From the NCBI GenBank assembly GCA_030448225.1, contig JAUJNJ010000097.1, forward strand, positions 1 to 23,127: a stretch of DNA of 23,127 bases, written 5' to 3'. The stretch is from Phycisphaerae bacterium. GTDB lineage: Bacteria > Planctomycetota > Phycisphaerae > Tepidisphaerales > Tepidisphaeraceae. Position 1 is the first letter of the stretch. Every line of letters begins with the position of its first letter. Under the pieces are notes generated by a model. That model did not search any database and was not told where the DNA came from. It saw nothing but the letters and a program-made list of their open reading frames with translations. The translations under genes were made by a program, and so were the position numbers. Below, piece after piece: positions 1 to 9,196 of this stretch.

Positions 1-136
1 GCGGGCGTGGCGGTGGGTAGGGCGATTCACCTGTAGGTGTCGACGCGGCGACGTCCGTTCGTCCCCGGACTGACTTGCTTTCTGCCGCGACCTGCAACGT
101 TGTTGCGCCACGGATGGAACGCATCGGGACTTGCTC

Positions 137-478
137 ATGGAAGAGATCTGGCGATTTACCGAGGATATCGAAGGCGTCAACCGCCTCCTCAGCGAGTGGG
201 GCGGCGGCTTCGCGGGAGTCGAGGGAATCACCGTTTCACACCGCGCGTTGATTCTGGTGCTAAGAGACTTCGTGCAGGATAGTGAGCTAGTTGTAGGTTG
301 CGGAGACCCCGACGCGTATTGCGGGCCATTACGTTGGATGCAATGTCAGCTAGCGGCCGAGCGGCTGTTCGGGGGAAACGTCGTGTTGGTGGACCGGGCC
401 GCGGGCGTCAAGGTGCAGTGCGGTAGGATCCAAGCGTTTGAGAGGAAGAGAAGCTACCCGCATCCGCACTCGCCTTGA
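137..478 (+). CDS. hypothetical protein, 113 aa
   Basis: I do not recognise this family. The frame is open from an ATG at 137 (an in-frame TTG lies at 131) to a TGA at 476-478. The product looks like a globular cytoplasmic protein: an acidic N-terminus (MEEIWRFTEDIEG), mixed hydrophobic segments, two Cys near the middle (VVGCGDPDAYCG), and a basic C-terminus. No signal peptide or membrane segment is visible. The Shine-Dalgarno (SD) sequence is weak. A competing frame (37-282) is Arg/Pro-rich and looks like a shadow. Bases 1-136 and 479-586 hold nothing else I can support. Confidence 0.5.
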   Translation: MEEIWRFTEDIEGVNRLLSEWGGGFAGVEGITVSHRALILVLRDFVQDSELVVGCGDPDAYCGPLRWMQCQLAAERLFGGNVVLVDRAAGVKVQCGRIQAFERKRSYPHPHSP

Positions 479-586
479 GTTGCCCGCGTGCGTCTGAGAC
501 CTGCGCCCCACACGACGCGAACGCCGCCACGTCTCGGGCAGCGAACGGGCCACGCCTCCGCACCCATTCCTCCGCAGTCATCAAAG

Positions 587-614
587 TTGACTTACTCCCC
601 GCCCGCCGTACGAT
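587..614 (+). promoter_or_regulatory. sigma70-type promoter of the MATE leader
   Basis: TTGACT (587-592) and TACGAT (609-614) are separated by 16 nt. The expected start of transcription, near 620, lies just upstream of an SD-like GAGGT (623-627) and the 20-codon ORF at 636. This is pattern recognition only. Confidence 0.5.
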
Positions 615-635
615 TCGCGGCTGAGGTCACCACCC

Positions 636-698
636 ATGAAGCTCGTCGCGGCCATCAACGTCTTCCGCATTACCGGAAGGACAATCCGCCGCGTCTGA
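636..698 (+). CDS. 20-codon leader ORF or microprotein
   Basis: This short ORF starts at ATG 636 with GAGGT 8 nt upstream and stops at TGA 696-698. It encodes MKLVAAINVFRITGRTIRRV. The peptide has a hydrophobic first half and a basic, Arg-rich end, with no known domain. It sits between a good promoter (587-614) and a terminator-like hairpin (726-759) that precedes the MATE gene. An internal hairpin (CTTCCG 662-667 with CGGAAG 674-679) and another straight after the stop (TTCTTCG/CGAAGAA, 706-719) make it look like an attenuator leader peptide. A free-standing microprotein is the alternative. Whether it is translated is inference. Confidence 0.4.
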   Translation: MKLVAAINVFRITGRTIRRV

Positions 699-725
699 GG
701 GTGATTTCTTCGCGAAGAACACACG

Positions 726-759
726 AACCCTGAGGCGGCGGCTTCAGGGTTTCTTGTTT
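726..759 (+). terminator. intrinsic terminator or attenuator before the MATE gene
   Basis: The arms AACCCTGAGGC (726-736) and GCTTCAGGGTT (741-751) pair around a GGCG tetraloop with one G-T wobble. A T-rich tract (TTCTTGTTT) follows. The hairpin lies between the leader ORF and the MATE SD (GGGGGAGG, 764-771), so it can either end a separate short transcript or attenuate MATE expression. Confidence 0.6.
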
Positions 760-779
760 GGTAGGGGGAGGGCATTCCC

Positions 780-2234
780 ATGACCGGCGCGTCGAACACC
801 CAGGATTTCCGATCGCCGCTGGCGGCGTCCCGCACGCCGCTGCGCGAGTTGCTGCACCTCGCCGCGCCGACGATCGCGCAGATGGCGTCGTACACGATCA
901 TGCAGTTCGCCGACTCGCTGCAACTGGCGATCGGCGCCGGCGACGCCGCCGCCACCGCCGCGGGCATGTCGGGGTTCATGGTCTTCTGCGCGATGAGCCT
1001 CGGCTTCGGCGCGCTGCTCGTGGTGAACACGCTCGTCAGCCAGGCGATCGGCGGCGGCAACCCGACCGTCGCCGGGCGATACCTGTGGCAGGGCATCTGG
1101 TTCGGGCTGCTGATGGGCCTGATCCTGCTGCCGACGCGGATGTTCTCCGGGACGGCCCTCGCGCTGTTCGGCCACTCGGCCGAGATCGTCGCCTACGGCA
1201 AGACGTACTACGACATCGAGATCACCTGGACGCCCGTCCGCCTCGCGGGCGTGGCGATGGGGCAGTTCCTGCTGGCGATCGGCCGGCCGCGGATCACGCT
1301 GATCGCCGCGCTGTGCGCCGCGTCGCTCGACGTGTTGATGAACTTCGTGCTCATCACCGGCCGCTGGGGCTTCCCGCGGATGGGCGTGGCGGGGGCGGCG
1401 TGGTCGACGAACGCGGCGGTCACGCTCGAGGTGCTGATCATGGCCGCGTTCTGCGCCCGCGCCGCCGTGCGCCTGCCGTACCGCGTGACGAGCTGGCGGC
1501 CGCACGCGGCGAGCATGCGGCAGCTCGTCGCGATCGGCATCCCTGGCGGCGTGCAGATGCTGGCCGAGGTCGTCGCGTGGTTCCTGTTCAGCGTCGGCGT
1601 GATGAACGCGTTCGGCCAGTCGGCCGTGGTCGCCAACAACTACATGATGCAGTACATGAAGGTGAGCTTCATGCCCGCGTTCGGCCTGAGCGCCGCCGTC
1701 ACGGCGCTCGTCGGCCGGTACATCGGCATGGGCCGCCTCGACCTCGCCCGCCACCGCGCGCACCTCGGCTTCAAGGTGACCGCCGTCTACATGCTCGGCT
1801 GCGGGCTGGTCTTCTTCCTCGGCCGCAACGCGCTGATCGGCCTGTTCAGCGACGACCCCGCCGTCATCCGCGTCGGCGCGATCCTGCTGACGTTCGCGGC
1901 GGTGTACCAACTGTTCGACGGGCTCTACATCATCTACATCGGCGCGCTCCGCGGCGCCGGCGACACGTTCTGGCCGGCGACGGTCACGGCGATCCTCTGC
2001 TGGGTGATCGTCGTCGGCGGCGGGGCGTCGGTCGGGTGGTTCTTCCCCCAGTGGGGCCCGACCGGGCCGTGGGTGTTCGCCAGCCTCTACGGGCTGATCC
2101 TCGGCCTCTACCTGTTCCTGCGGTTCAGCCGCGGCGAGTGGAAGGCCATCGACACGGGAAAGGCGAAGTCGCCCGAGGTCGTGATCAAGCAAGAGCCCAC
2201 GCGAACGTCGGCGTTAGAAGTTGCGGCGGAGTAG
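780..2234 (+). CDS. MATE family efflux transporter
   Basis: This is a 484-aa polytopic membrane protein of the multidrug and toxin extrusion (NorM/DinF-like) family, which exports drugs or metabolites in exchange for Na+ or H+. About 12 hydrophobic segments run through the protein in two homologous halves. Family-typical stretches include LAAPTIAQM near residue 28, the [13 protein letters not shown] region, IGIPGGVQM near residue 250 opening the second half, and [13 protein letters not shown] near residue 390. Length is normal for the family. The start is supported by GGGGGAGG with an 8-nt spacer. The frame is intact, unlike the next gene. The leader hairpins at 662-759 suggest transcriptional attenuation. 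The substrate cannot be deduced. Long open frames on both strands across this gene are shadows. Confidence 0.93.
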   Translation: MTGASNTQDFRSPLAASRTPLRELLHLAAPTIAQMASYTIMQFADSLQLAIGAGDAAATAAGMSGFMVFCAMSLGFGALLVVNTLVSQAIGGGNPTVAGRYLWQGIWFGLLMGLILLPTRMFSGTALALFGHSAEIVAYGKTYYDIEITWTPVRLAGVAMGQFLLAIGRPRITLIAALCAASLDVLMNFVLITGRWGFPRMGVAGAAWSTNAAVTLEVLIMAAFCARAAVRLPYRVTSWRPHAASMRQLVAIGIPGGVQMLAEVVAWFLFSVGVMNAFGQSAVVANNYMMQYMKVSFMPAFGLSAAVTALVGRYIGMGRLDLARHRAHLGFKVTAVYMLGCGLVFFLGRNALIGLFSDDPAVIRVGAILLTFAAVYQLFDGLYIIYIGALRGAGDTFWPATVTAILCWVIVVGGGASVGWFFPQWGPTGPWVFASLYGLILGLYLFLRFSRGEWKAIDTGKAKSPEVVIKQEPTRTSALEVAAE

Positions 2235-2290
2235 CGGTGCACACACTTCGTCGCGCCGGGTGAATCGCGCAACCCGCGTCGTCGCACACT

Positions 2291-2418
2291 CCCTCTTCCC
2301 GGTACGCCGGGGAGAGGGCGGGGGAGAGGGGCTCCTGCAGCCGACGTCCCCTCACGCGGGAGCGCCGGCCGCGAGAACCCCTCTCCCCTACCCTCTCCCC
2401 GGCATACCGGGAAGAGGG
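2291..2418. repeat. long inverted repeat, family A copy 1 (CCCTCTCCC type)
   Basis: Two 41-nt arms (2291-2331 and 2378-2418) are near-perfect reverse complements containing CCCTCTTCCCGG and GGGGAGAGGG blocks, with a 46-nt spacer. The pair fills the gap between the MATE gene and ileS. Related pairs lie at 5426-5594, 15311-15418 and 21351-21537. It could fold into a large hairpin and act as a terminator or mRNA stabiliser. The rest of 2235-2545 has no supported feature. Confidence 0.85.
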
Positions 2419-2545
2419 AGATTTGAAGATCCCGCTCCTGCCCGGCGCGGGGGGAGGGCGCCTGCCCGTGCCGCCTCGAATGTCCCGCACCGTTCCCGTA
2501 AAGTGTGCCTCCCGATTTCGGCCCCCGAACCACGACGAAGCCGCC

Positions 2546-5415
2546 ATGACCACCGACGCCCCCAAGAAGTCCTACAAGGACACGCTCAACCTGCCCCAGA
2601 CCGACTTCCCGATGGAGGCCAAGCTGGTGCAGAACGAACCCAGTTGCCTCCAGCAGTGGCGCGACGCCAACCTGTATCAGCAGGTGCTCGACGCCCGGAG
2701 GGGGCGGAAAAATGGGTGCTGCACGACGGCCCGCCGTTCGCCAACGGCGACATCCACATCGGGCACGTGATCAACAAGACGCTGAAGGACGTCTTCCTCC
2801 GCTTCAAGACGATGCAGGGCTTCCAGACGCCCTACGTGCCCGGCTGGGACTGCCACGGCCTGCCGATCGAGCACAAGATCGAGGAGGAGCTGAAGAAGGA
2901 AGGGAAGCACTTCCGCGAGGTCGGCACGCTCGACGTGCCGGCGGTGCTTCGCCTACGCCGACAAGTACGTGAAGGTGCAGGCCGAGCAGTTCCAGCGCGA
3001 CTGGGCATCCTCGGCGAGTGGGACAACCCCTACCTCACGATGGCCCGCTACGAGGCGAACACGCTCGAGGTCTTCGCCCGTCGAGGCCGGCCTCGTCTAC
3101 AAGCAACTGAAGCCGGTGCCGTGGTCGGTCGCGAACCAGACCGCGCTGGCCGACGCGGAACTGGAGTACAAGGACGTCGAAGACCCGAGCGTCTACGTCG
3201 AGTTCCCGGTCGATCCCAGCACGGAGGTGGGCAAGAGCGCCGGCGGGCCGCCGCTGTTCTTCCTCGTCTGGACGACCACGCCGTGGACGCTGCCGGCCAA
3301 CCTCGCCATCGCGGTGGGGCCGGAGGTGCGGTACGCGTTCGTGGAGTACACGAAGAACGGCGAACGCCGCGTCGGCATCGTCGCCGAGGACCTCGCATCG
3401 GCCGCGTCTTCGCCAACCGCGAGGGCGTCAGCGACCACCAAGGCGCGGCCGGAGACGATGACGGGGCGAGGACCTCGCCACCCGGCGGCGGAATACCTCC
3501 ACCCGTTCATCGAGTACAAGGGCCGCCATCCTCACCGCCGACTACGTCACCACGACCGACGGCACGGGCCTCGTCCACACGCGCCCGGCCACGGCGAGGA
3601 CGGCTACAACACCGGCGTGAAGCACGGCCTGGAGGTCTACAGCCCCGTCCTCGCCAACGGCCGCTTCGACGACACCGTCCTGAGTTTATCCGCGGCAAGA
3701 CGACGAAAGAGGGCAACACCCTCATCACCGAGGAACTGAAAACCCGCGGCCGGCTGTTCGCCGCGCAGCCGATCCTCCACAGCTACCCGCACGACTGGGC
3801 GCAGCAAGACGCCGATCCTGTTCCGCGCGACAGAGCAGTGGTTCGTGGCGATGGACAAGCCGTTCAAGCAGTCCGGCGAAGCGGACGCACGATCGGTTCG
3901 ACAACGCGCCAGCGACGCCTCGGCCCGTCGTGTCGTTCATCCCGGACTGGGGGGCGCAACTGCCTCGGCGGGATGCTCGGCAACCGCCCCGACTGGAACA
4001 TCTCCCGCCAGCGCGCGCTTGGGGCCTGCCGATCCCGGTCTTCTACAACGAACAGGGGCAGTGCTGCTGACGCCCGAGTCGGTCCGCGCCGTCGCCAAGC
4101 GTTCCGCCGAGCACGGCTCCGACGCGTGGTTCACGCAGGAGCCGGCCGAACTGCTCGGGCCTGACTTCGCTTCCGCCGGGCTTCGAGGCCGGAAAACTCC
4201 GCAAGGAGCAGGACATCTTCGACGTCTGGTTCGAGTCCGGCTCGTCGTGGAACGGCGTGCTCCGCGACCGCGACTACCTGAAGTTCCCCGCCGACCTCTA
4301 CCTCGAAGGCTCCGACCAGCACCGCGGCTGGTTCCAGCTCTCGCTCCTGCCGTCGCTGGGCGCGACGGGCCAAGCCCCGTTCAAGCAGGTGTTGACGCAC
4401 GGCTTCATCGTGAAGCCGGACGGCACGAAGGTCAGCAAGAGCGACAAGGAATACGTGACCGCGACGCAGGAGGTCGAGCACGGCGCCGACGTGCTGCGCC
4501 TTCTGGTGCTGCAGCGTCGACTACCAGGGCGACATCCCCACGTCGCCCGCTGTGATCAAAGAATTCGGCGACAAGTACCGAAAGATCCGCAACACGCTGA
4601 AGTACCTGCTGAGCAACCTGTACGACTTCAACCCCGCGACCGACACGCAGGAAGTCATCGCGTCGAGCCTCGACGGCTGGGCGTCGGCGGAACTCGACCG
4701 CCTCATCCGCGACGTGACGGCCGCCTACGATGCGTACCAGACGCACCGCGTCTTCAAGCTGCTGCACGAGTTCTGCACCGTGCAGATCAGCGCCGTCTAC
4801 GGCAACGCGATGAAGGACCGCCTTTACTGCGAGATCCCGTCGTCGCCGATCCGCCGGCGGAGCCAGACCGTGATCCACCGGATGGCCGTCGCGCTGACGA
4901 AGCTGCTGGCGCCGATGGTCGTCTTCAGCGCCGACGAGGCGTGGGAGCACCTGAAGCACAAGCCGGCCGGCGAGGAATCGCTGAGCAGCGTCCACCTCGC
5001 GAAGCTGCCGACGCCGCTGGCGGGCGAGCCGTCGGCGGAGCAGAAGGGCGAGTGGGCGCAACTGTTCGAGCTGCGCGACGCGGCGCTGATGCAACTCGAC
5101 GCGATCAAGAAGGAGAAGGGCCTGAACAAGGCGTCCGAGGCCGAGGTGGTCTACCACGTCGGCGACGCCACCGTCCGCGCGAAGCTGGAGTCGTACGGCG
5201 TCGACCTGGAAGACCTCGTCGGCGCCGGCTTCCACTCGTTCGCCGAAGCCGCGGGTGACCAGCCCGTCCGCGTCGAGGTGATCGATCGCCGCGAGACCTA
5301 CGCCGCCTGCGCCCGCAGTTGGAAGCGCCGCCCCGACGTCGGCCAGGACCCCGACCACCCCGACCTCACCCTCCGCGACGCCGCCGCGGTGAAGGCGGCG
5401 GGTATGGCCGGGTGA
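2546..5415 (+). CDS. ileS: isoleucyl-tRNA synthetase (class Ia), frame-disrupted
   Basis: It charges tRNA-Ile with isoleucine in the cytoplasm. The protein is recognisable end to end but hops frames. In order it shows [10 protein letters not shown] and HIGH near 2755, [14 protein letters not shown], the editing (CP1) domain with [19 protein letters not shown] and HTAPGHGED after frame correction, [54 protein letters not shown] near 4432, [34 protein letters not shown] and an anticodon-binding C-terminus. About 16 frame changes lie between 2700 and 4505: some are single-base homopolymer changes, others are 5-11 nt losses. From 4552 to the stop it is clean. Corrected length is about 960 aa, normal for IleS. 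The C-terminal zinc site keeps only one Cys ([12 protein letters not shown]). The start ATG 2546 opens [20 protein letters not shown], a typical IleS N-terminus. Indels look like sequence error, but a real pseudogene is not excluded. Confidence 0.9.
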
Positions 5416-5425
5416 GGAGTGGTTG

Positions 5426-5594
5426 TCCCCTCTCCCCCGTACTCGGGGGAGAGGGTTAGGGTGAGGGGATCTCGCGACAGGCGAGGAAGAAGACAGCCGC
5501 AGCGTTCTCGCGAAGTGACAGGGCGCGTTCTCCGGCGAGCGTGGCGCGACGCCCCTCACCCCTGCCCTGTCCCCCGTGTACGAGGGAGAGGGAG
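5426..5594. repeat. long inverted repeat, family A copy 2
   Basis: The left arm (5426-5470, CCCCTCTCCCCCGTACTCGG onward, ending GGGTGAGGGG) faces the right arm (5552-5594, CCCCTCACCC onward) across about 80 nt. Each arm also contains its own small dyad around GTAC. It lies directly after the ileS stop and before purN. Bases 5595-5735 hold no recognisable gene. Confidence 0.85.
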
Positions 5595-5735
5595 TTGGAG
5601 CCCGCCGAAGCTGGTAGGGCGAGGGGACGCAATGTGTGACCGACGGCCCGATGGGCGGCGCCTACCGTCGGCGCTGTTTTGAAGCGGCCGGATGGCGTCG
5701 CCTCGAACGGCGCGTCCGTTATGCCACCGAACGAC

Positions 5736-6362
5736 ATGACCGACCAGCCCCTCAAACTCGCGGTCCTGCTCAGCGGCTCGGGCACGACGCTCCAGAACCT
5801 CGTGCGCGCGATTGCCGAGCGGGAACTGAACGCGGAGGTCCGCGTCGTCGTCGGCTCGCGGCCGGGCCTGCTCGGCCTGCAGCGGGCGGCGGGGGCGCGG
5901 CTGCCGAACTTCGTCATCGACCGGCGCGAGTTCCCCGACGTGCCCGACTTCAGCCGCCGCGTGTTCACGCTCTGCGACGACGCGGAGGCGGACCTCGTCG
6001 TGATGGCCGGGTGGCTCTGCCTGCTCGACATCCCGCAGCGGTACGCCGGGCGGATCGTCAACATCCACCCCTCGCTGTTGCCGAGCTTCGGCGGCAAGGG
6101 GATGTTCGGCCGCAAGGTGCACCAGGCTGTGCTCGACTACGGCTGCAAGGTCACCGGCTGCACCGTCCACTTCGTGGATGCCACCTACGACACCGGGCCG
6201 GTCATCGTCCAGCGCACCTGCGCGGTTCGCGAGGACGACACCGCCGACACCCTCGCCGCCCGCGTGTTCGAAGAAGAAAAACTCGCCTACCCCGAAGCGC
6301 TCCGCCTCTACCAAGAAGGCCGCCTCCGCCTCGACGGCCGGCGGGTGCGGGTGTTGGCGTGA
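5736..6362 (+). CDS. purN: phosphoribosylglycinamide formyltransferase (GART)
   Basis: It transfers a formyl group from 10-formyl-THF to GAR, the third step of de novo purine synthesis, in the cytoplasm. The 208-aa product has LAVLLSGSGTTLQNL (phosphate-binding loop, residues 8-22), the MAGWLCLL segment, VNIHPSLLPSFGGKGMFG with catalytic Asn109 and His111, and GCTVHFVDATYDTGPVIVQ with catalytic Asp152. Length is typical. No strong SD is seen. ATG 5736 is preferred because it opens MTDQPLKLAVL; ATG 5721 and TTG 5679 are in-frame alternatives. The frame is intact. It is bounded by inverted repeats on both sides, so it is probably monocistronic. Confidence 0.93.
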   Translation: MTDQPLKLAVLLSGSGTTLQNLVRAIAERELNAEVRVVVGSRPGLLGLQRAAGARLPNFVIDRREFPDVPDFSRRVFTLCDDAEADLVVMAGWLCLLDIPQRYAGRIVNIHPSLLPSFGGKGMFGRKVHQAVLDYGCKVTGCTVHFVDATYDTGPVIVQRTCAVREDDTADTLAARVFEEEKLAYPEALRLYQEGRLRLDGRRVRVLA

Positions 6363-6364
6363 AT

Positions 6365-6509
6365 GCAAAGGCAACCGCTGAGCCGCGGAGTGCGCAGAGA
6401 CGGACGCAGAGAAGACGAAAAAGGGTGGACCCCCAATTCCACCACTCTACTTCTTTCTTCTCCGCGGCCCTCTCCGCGCTCTCCGCGGCTCTGCGGTTGC
6501 CTCTGCGGC
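6365..6509. repeat. inverted repeat, family C (CGCAGAG/CGCGGAG type)
   Basis: The left arm (6365-6416) reads GCAACCGCTGAGCCGCGGAG and continues in CGCAGAGA-like steps. The right arm (about 6456-6509) is its reverse complement with a few mismatches (GCAACCGCAGAGCCGCGGAG on the minus strand). It fills the gap between the convergent genes purN and lemA and may act as a bidirectional terminator. Confidence 0.75.
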
Positions 6510-6520
6510 CATTTCACCAA

Positions 6521-7102
6521 TCAGCCCGCGGCCCCCAGTGAAACCGCCGGCGCGATCCGGACCGTGTGGTCGTCGACCTCGAAGTAGTCGGCCGGCGGGA
6601 AGTCGCCGAGGCCGGCGACGAGCATCGTGGGGAAGGTCGTGCGGCTGACGTTGTAGTCGCGCACGTTCGCGTTGTAGAACCGCCGGGCGGCGGCGATGCG
6701 GTCCTCGGTGTTGGTCAGTTCCTGCTGGAGGTGGACGAAGTTGGTCGCGCTCTTGAGCTGTGGGTAATTTTCCACGATTGCGAAGAGGTGTCGCGTCGCG
6801 TCGACGAGTCGCCGCTCGTCCTCCGACTGCGCGCCGACCGCGCCCCCGTTCGCCTGCGCACGGTTGCGCGCCTCGATGACCTGTTCGAGCACTTCGCGCT
6901 CGTGCGTGGCGTACCCCTTGACCGTGTTCACGAGGTTCGGGATCAGGTCGTAACGGCGTTTGAGCTGCACGTCGACGTTGCCCCAACTCTCGCGGATGAG
7001 CTGGCGGAGCCGCACGAGCTTGTTGTACCACGCGAAAGGCAGGCCGATGAGGACGAGGGCGCCGACGGCGCAGACGATGAGGAGCACGACGCCCGAGTCC
7101 AT
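6521..7102 (-). CDS. lemA: LemA family protein
   Basis: This is a 193-aa LemA-family protein. An N-terminal membrane helix (about residues 4-24, VVLLIVCAVGALVLIGLPFA) is followed by the family hallmark YNKLVRLRQLIRESWGNVDV, then QLKRRYDLIPNLVNTVKGYATHE, the ENYPQLKS and QQELTNTEDRIAAARRFYN segments, and a short C-terminus. LemA proteins have a long helical-bundle domain outside the membrane; their cellular role is poorly defined. Length is typical and the frame is intact. The start ATG is followed directly by the membrane helix. It converges with purN and is followed by repeat family C. Confidence 0.92.
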   Translation of the reverse strand: MDSGVVLLIVCAVGALVLIGLPFAWYNKLVRLRQLIRESWGNVDVQLKRRYDLIPNLVNTVKGYATHEREVLEQVIEARNRAQANGGAVGAQSEDERRLVDATRHLFAIVENYPQLKSATNFVHLQQELTNTEDRIAAARRFYNANVRDYNVSRTTFPTMLVAGLGDFPPADYFEVDDHTVRIAPAVSLGAAG

Positions 7103-7178
7103 GGCCGCTCAGCGTAATCGTGCGACGGGCGGAACGGCAAGGTGCGGGGGGAGAAGCGGCGGGCGAAAGCAGGAAACG

Positions 7179-7335
7179 GGAACGTCCAACGTCCGACGCT
7201 CAACGTCCAACGTTCAAGTAATGCAGGGACGCTTGGACGTAGTGCGTAGTGCGTAGTGCGTAGTGCGTAGTGCGTAGTGCGTAGTGCGTAGTGCGTTGGA
7301 CGTTGGACGTTGGACGTTGGACGTTGGACGGCGGA
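7179..7335. repeat. heptamer tandem repeats with an inverted copy
   Basis: Eight CGTAGTG units (7238-7293) are followed in register by five CGTTGGA units (7294-7328) and a degenerate one. The reverse-complement heptamer TCCAACG recurs at about 7183-7213, so the two blocks can pair across the gap. It lies upstream of lemA and downstream of the DoxX gene. Bases 7103-7178 and 7336-7414 show nothing else. Confidence 0.85.
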
Positions 7336-7414
7336 CGTTCTATCCCGTCTTCTCGCCTCTCCTGCCTTGGCGTCGTGGCGTCTTGGCGTTCATCTCACAA
7401 AGCATCCCGCTCGT

Positions 7415-7872
7415 TCAATCCGCGCCGAACCCCGCGCGCCGCTTGCCCCAGAAGAGGCCGTCGAGGCTGATCGAGCCGCCGCCGACGAAGACGAGCATGA
7501 GCGTGAGGCTGAGGAACACGAGGTTCGGGTGGGGCAGGCCGTTGGCGTAGATGCCGTCCTTGCCGAGCGCGATCTCGATCGAGATCAGGATGAGCGACGC
7601 GAGGAACCCGCCGAGCCGGGTGACGAGCCCCAGGACGATCAGCAGGCCGACGAGTACCTCGGCGAACGGCAGGACGGCCAGGTACGTGAGGCTCGCGTCG
7701 CGCGGCGCCCAGTCGGGGATCATGCCCCTGGAGCCCCACGCGAACGCCTTGAACCCGCCGTCGCCGGCGAGCTTGTTGCACCCGGCGATCACGAAGAACA
7801 CCCCCAGCGGCAGGGCGCGCCCAGGAGCAGGCCGATGTCGGTCGAACGTTCGGTGGCGAGCGGGTTGCGCAT
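7415..7872 (-). CDS. DoxX family membrane protein, one frameshift
   Basis: This is a small integral membrane protein of the DoxX/DoxD family (about 152 aa after correction). It starts MRNPLATERSTDIGLLLG with a GGAG about 10 nt upstream. The protein then continues one frame over as RALPLGVFFVIAGCNKL, so one base is missing near 7820. Four hydrophobic segments follow, with the family-like ALPLGVFFVIAGCNKL, VLPFAEVLVGLLIVLGLVTRLGG and a final VFLSLTLMLVFVGGGSISLDG. Members are often linked to redox or stress functions, but none can be assigned here. Bases 7873-8047, upstream, hold no feature I can support. Confidence 0.78.
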
Positions 7873-8047
7873 GGCGGGACGTCTCCTCGCCCGTTTTATC
7901 GGTCAGACGACCGACATCGATGCAGAGGAAGGTACGGGTGGGGGGAGTGGGAAGGGCGCAGGTCGCGCGGCGTAGTGGCTTGCGGATTCGCAACACAGAT
8001 CGGCGCGCCACCCGATCCGCGACGCCCGCGAGAGGCTCGGGGCGGCG

Positions 8048-8854
8048 TCACTTGCCCAGTTCGCGACTGCGCGCCGCCGCCGCCCGCACCGCGTCGCGGA
8101 TCGCCCCGCCCATCTCCCGGCTCTCCATGTGCGTGATCGCCGCCTGGGTGGTGCCGCCGGGGCTGGTCACCTTGCGGCGAAGCTCGGCCGGGGCGTCGGC
8201 GGACGCGAGAGCATCCGGCGCGCGGCCCCCAGCGCCGTCTGCGACGCCAGCAGCCCGCCTGGTCGGGCGGCAGGCCGAGGTCGACGCCGGCGGCGATCAT
8301 CTGCTCGACGAGGAAGAACACGTACGCCGGCCCCGACCCGCTGACGGCCGTGACGGCGTCGATCTGCGGCCTCGGCCACCTCGACCACCCGCCCGGCCGA
8401 CTCGAAGATCCGCCGGGCCTGCGCCAGGTCGTCGTCGGTCGCGTGGGCGCCGCGGGCGAGGGCGGTCATCCCCTCGCCGACGAGCATCGGCGTGTTCGGC
8501 ATTGTCCGCACGACGCGCGCGCCCGCCCCCGAGGTGGCGCTCGATGAACGCCGCGCTGATGCCCGCCGCGATCGAGATCACGAGCGACGCCGGCGGCAAG
8601 CGCCCGGCCGATCGGCTCCAGCGCCGCCGCCATCTGCTGCGGCTTGACGCTCAGCAGCACCGCCCGCGCCTCCGCGCGGCCGCCGCGTTGTCGTCGGTCG
8701 TCCGCACGCCGAGTTCCCGCTCGAACAGCGCGCGCTCCGGCGACACGTCGGCGGCGATGATCTGGTCGGCCCGAAACAGCCCGCTGCGGATCACGCCCCG
8801 CGCGATCGCCTCGGCCATGTTCCCCGCGCCGACGATGCCCAACTCGTAGCTCAT
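8048..8854 (-). CDS. proC: pyrroline-5-carboxylate reductase, frame-disrupted
   Basis: It reduces 1-pyrroline-5-carboxylate to proline with NAD(P)H, the last step of proline synthesis. Hallmarks occur in order in different frames: MSYELGIVGAGNMAEAIARG (Rossmann loop), LLSVKPQQMAAALEPIG, VISIAAGISAAFIERHLGG, RTMPNTPMLVGEGMTAL, DAVTAVSGSGPAYVFFLVEQM and KVTSPGGTTQAAITHMESREMGGAIRDAV, ending RSRELGK. At least five indels occur (roughly 8205, 8255, 8365, 8525-8595 and 8690) and they sum to a multiple of three. Overall length (268 codons) is normal. All conserved blocks survive, so sequence error is more likely than decay. Confidence 0.88.
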
Positions 8855-8917
8855 CCGCGCGATTGTGGGGCGACCGGTGGAGGCGGTCAAATCAAGACGC
8901 ACGGCGATGAAGCCTTT

Positions 8918-9112
8918 GCCACCGATGGGGCACCGATGGACACCGATGAAGGCGGATGTACGCGTTGCCGGCAGCAGCGAATCTCGTGAACGGTCGGCTC
9001 ACGTTTCGCAACATTTCCAATGCAGGCATCATCATGGAGGACCCACGCCGACTCACGCCCGACGCTTGCACTTCCTACTTCGTCGGTGTTCATCGGTGCC
9101 CCATCGGTGGCT
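8918..9112. repeat. inverted repeat, family B copy 1 (CACCGATGGGG type)
   Basis: The left arm (8918-8951) has CACCGATGGGGCACCGATGG and CACCGATGAA. The right arm (9081-9112) has CGGTGTTCATCGGTGCCCCA and TCGGTGGC, its reverse complement. The roughly 130-nt interior shows no convincing gene. It lies between proC and the secretin-N-like gene. Confidence 0.85.
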
Positions 9113-9128
9113 CAATTCCCGCGCGGGC

Positions 9129-9167
9129 GCAACAAGAAACCCCCGCCGCGGGCGAGGGCTTGTTGCT
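9129..9167 (-). terminator. terminator of the secretin-N-like gene
   Basis: On the minus strand, CCCTCGCC and GGCGGGGG form a GC-rich hairpin followed by TTTCTTGTT. Outer arms CAACAAG/CTTGTTG extend the dyad. It begins about 30 nt after the stop at 9197. Confidence 0.6.
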
Positions 9168-9196
9168 GGTCTGATGTCGAGCCGCGGGGTCGTCGC

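Noticed and set aside
744..2192. A 482-codon minus-strand open frame and a 501-codon frame in another plus phase across the MATE gene
   Set aside because: Highly Arg/His/Asp-biased translations typical of shadows in GC-rich DNA; the MATE frame has clear family motifs and an SD.
2546..5415. Programmed frameshifting in ileS
   Set aside because: Many changes of differing size and direction, no slippery-site pattern, and the same problem in unrelated genes.
7179..7335. CRISPR array
   Set aside because: Units are 7 bp with no spacers and no cas genes nearby.
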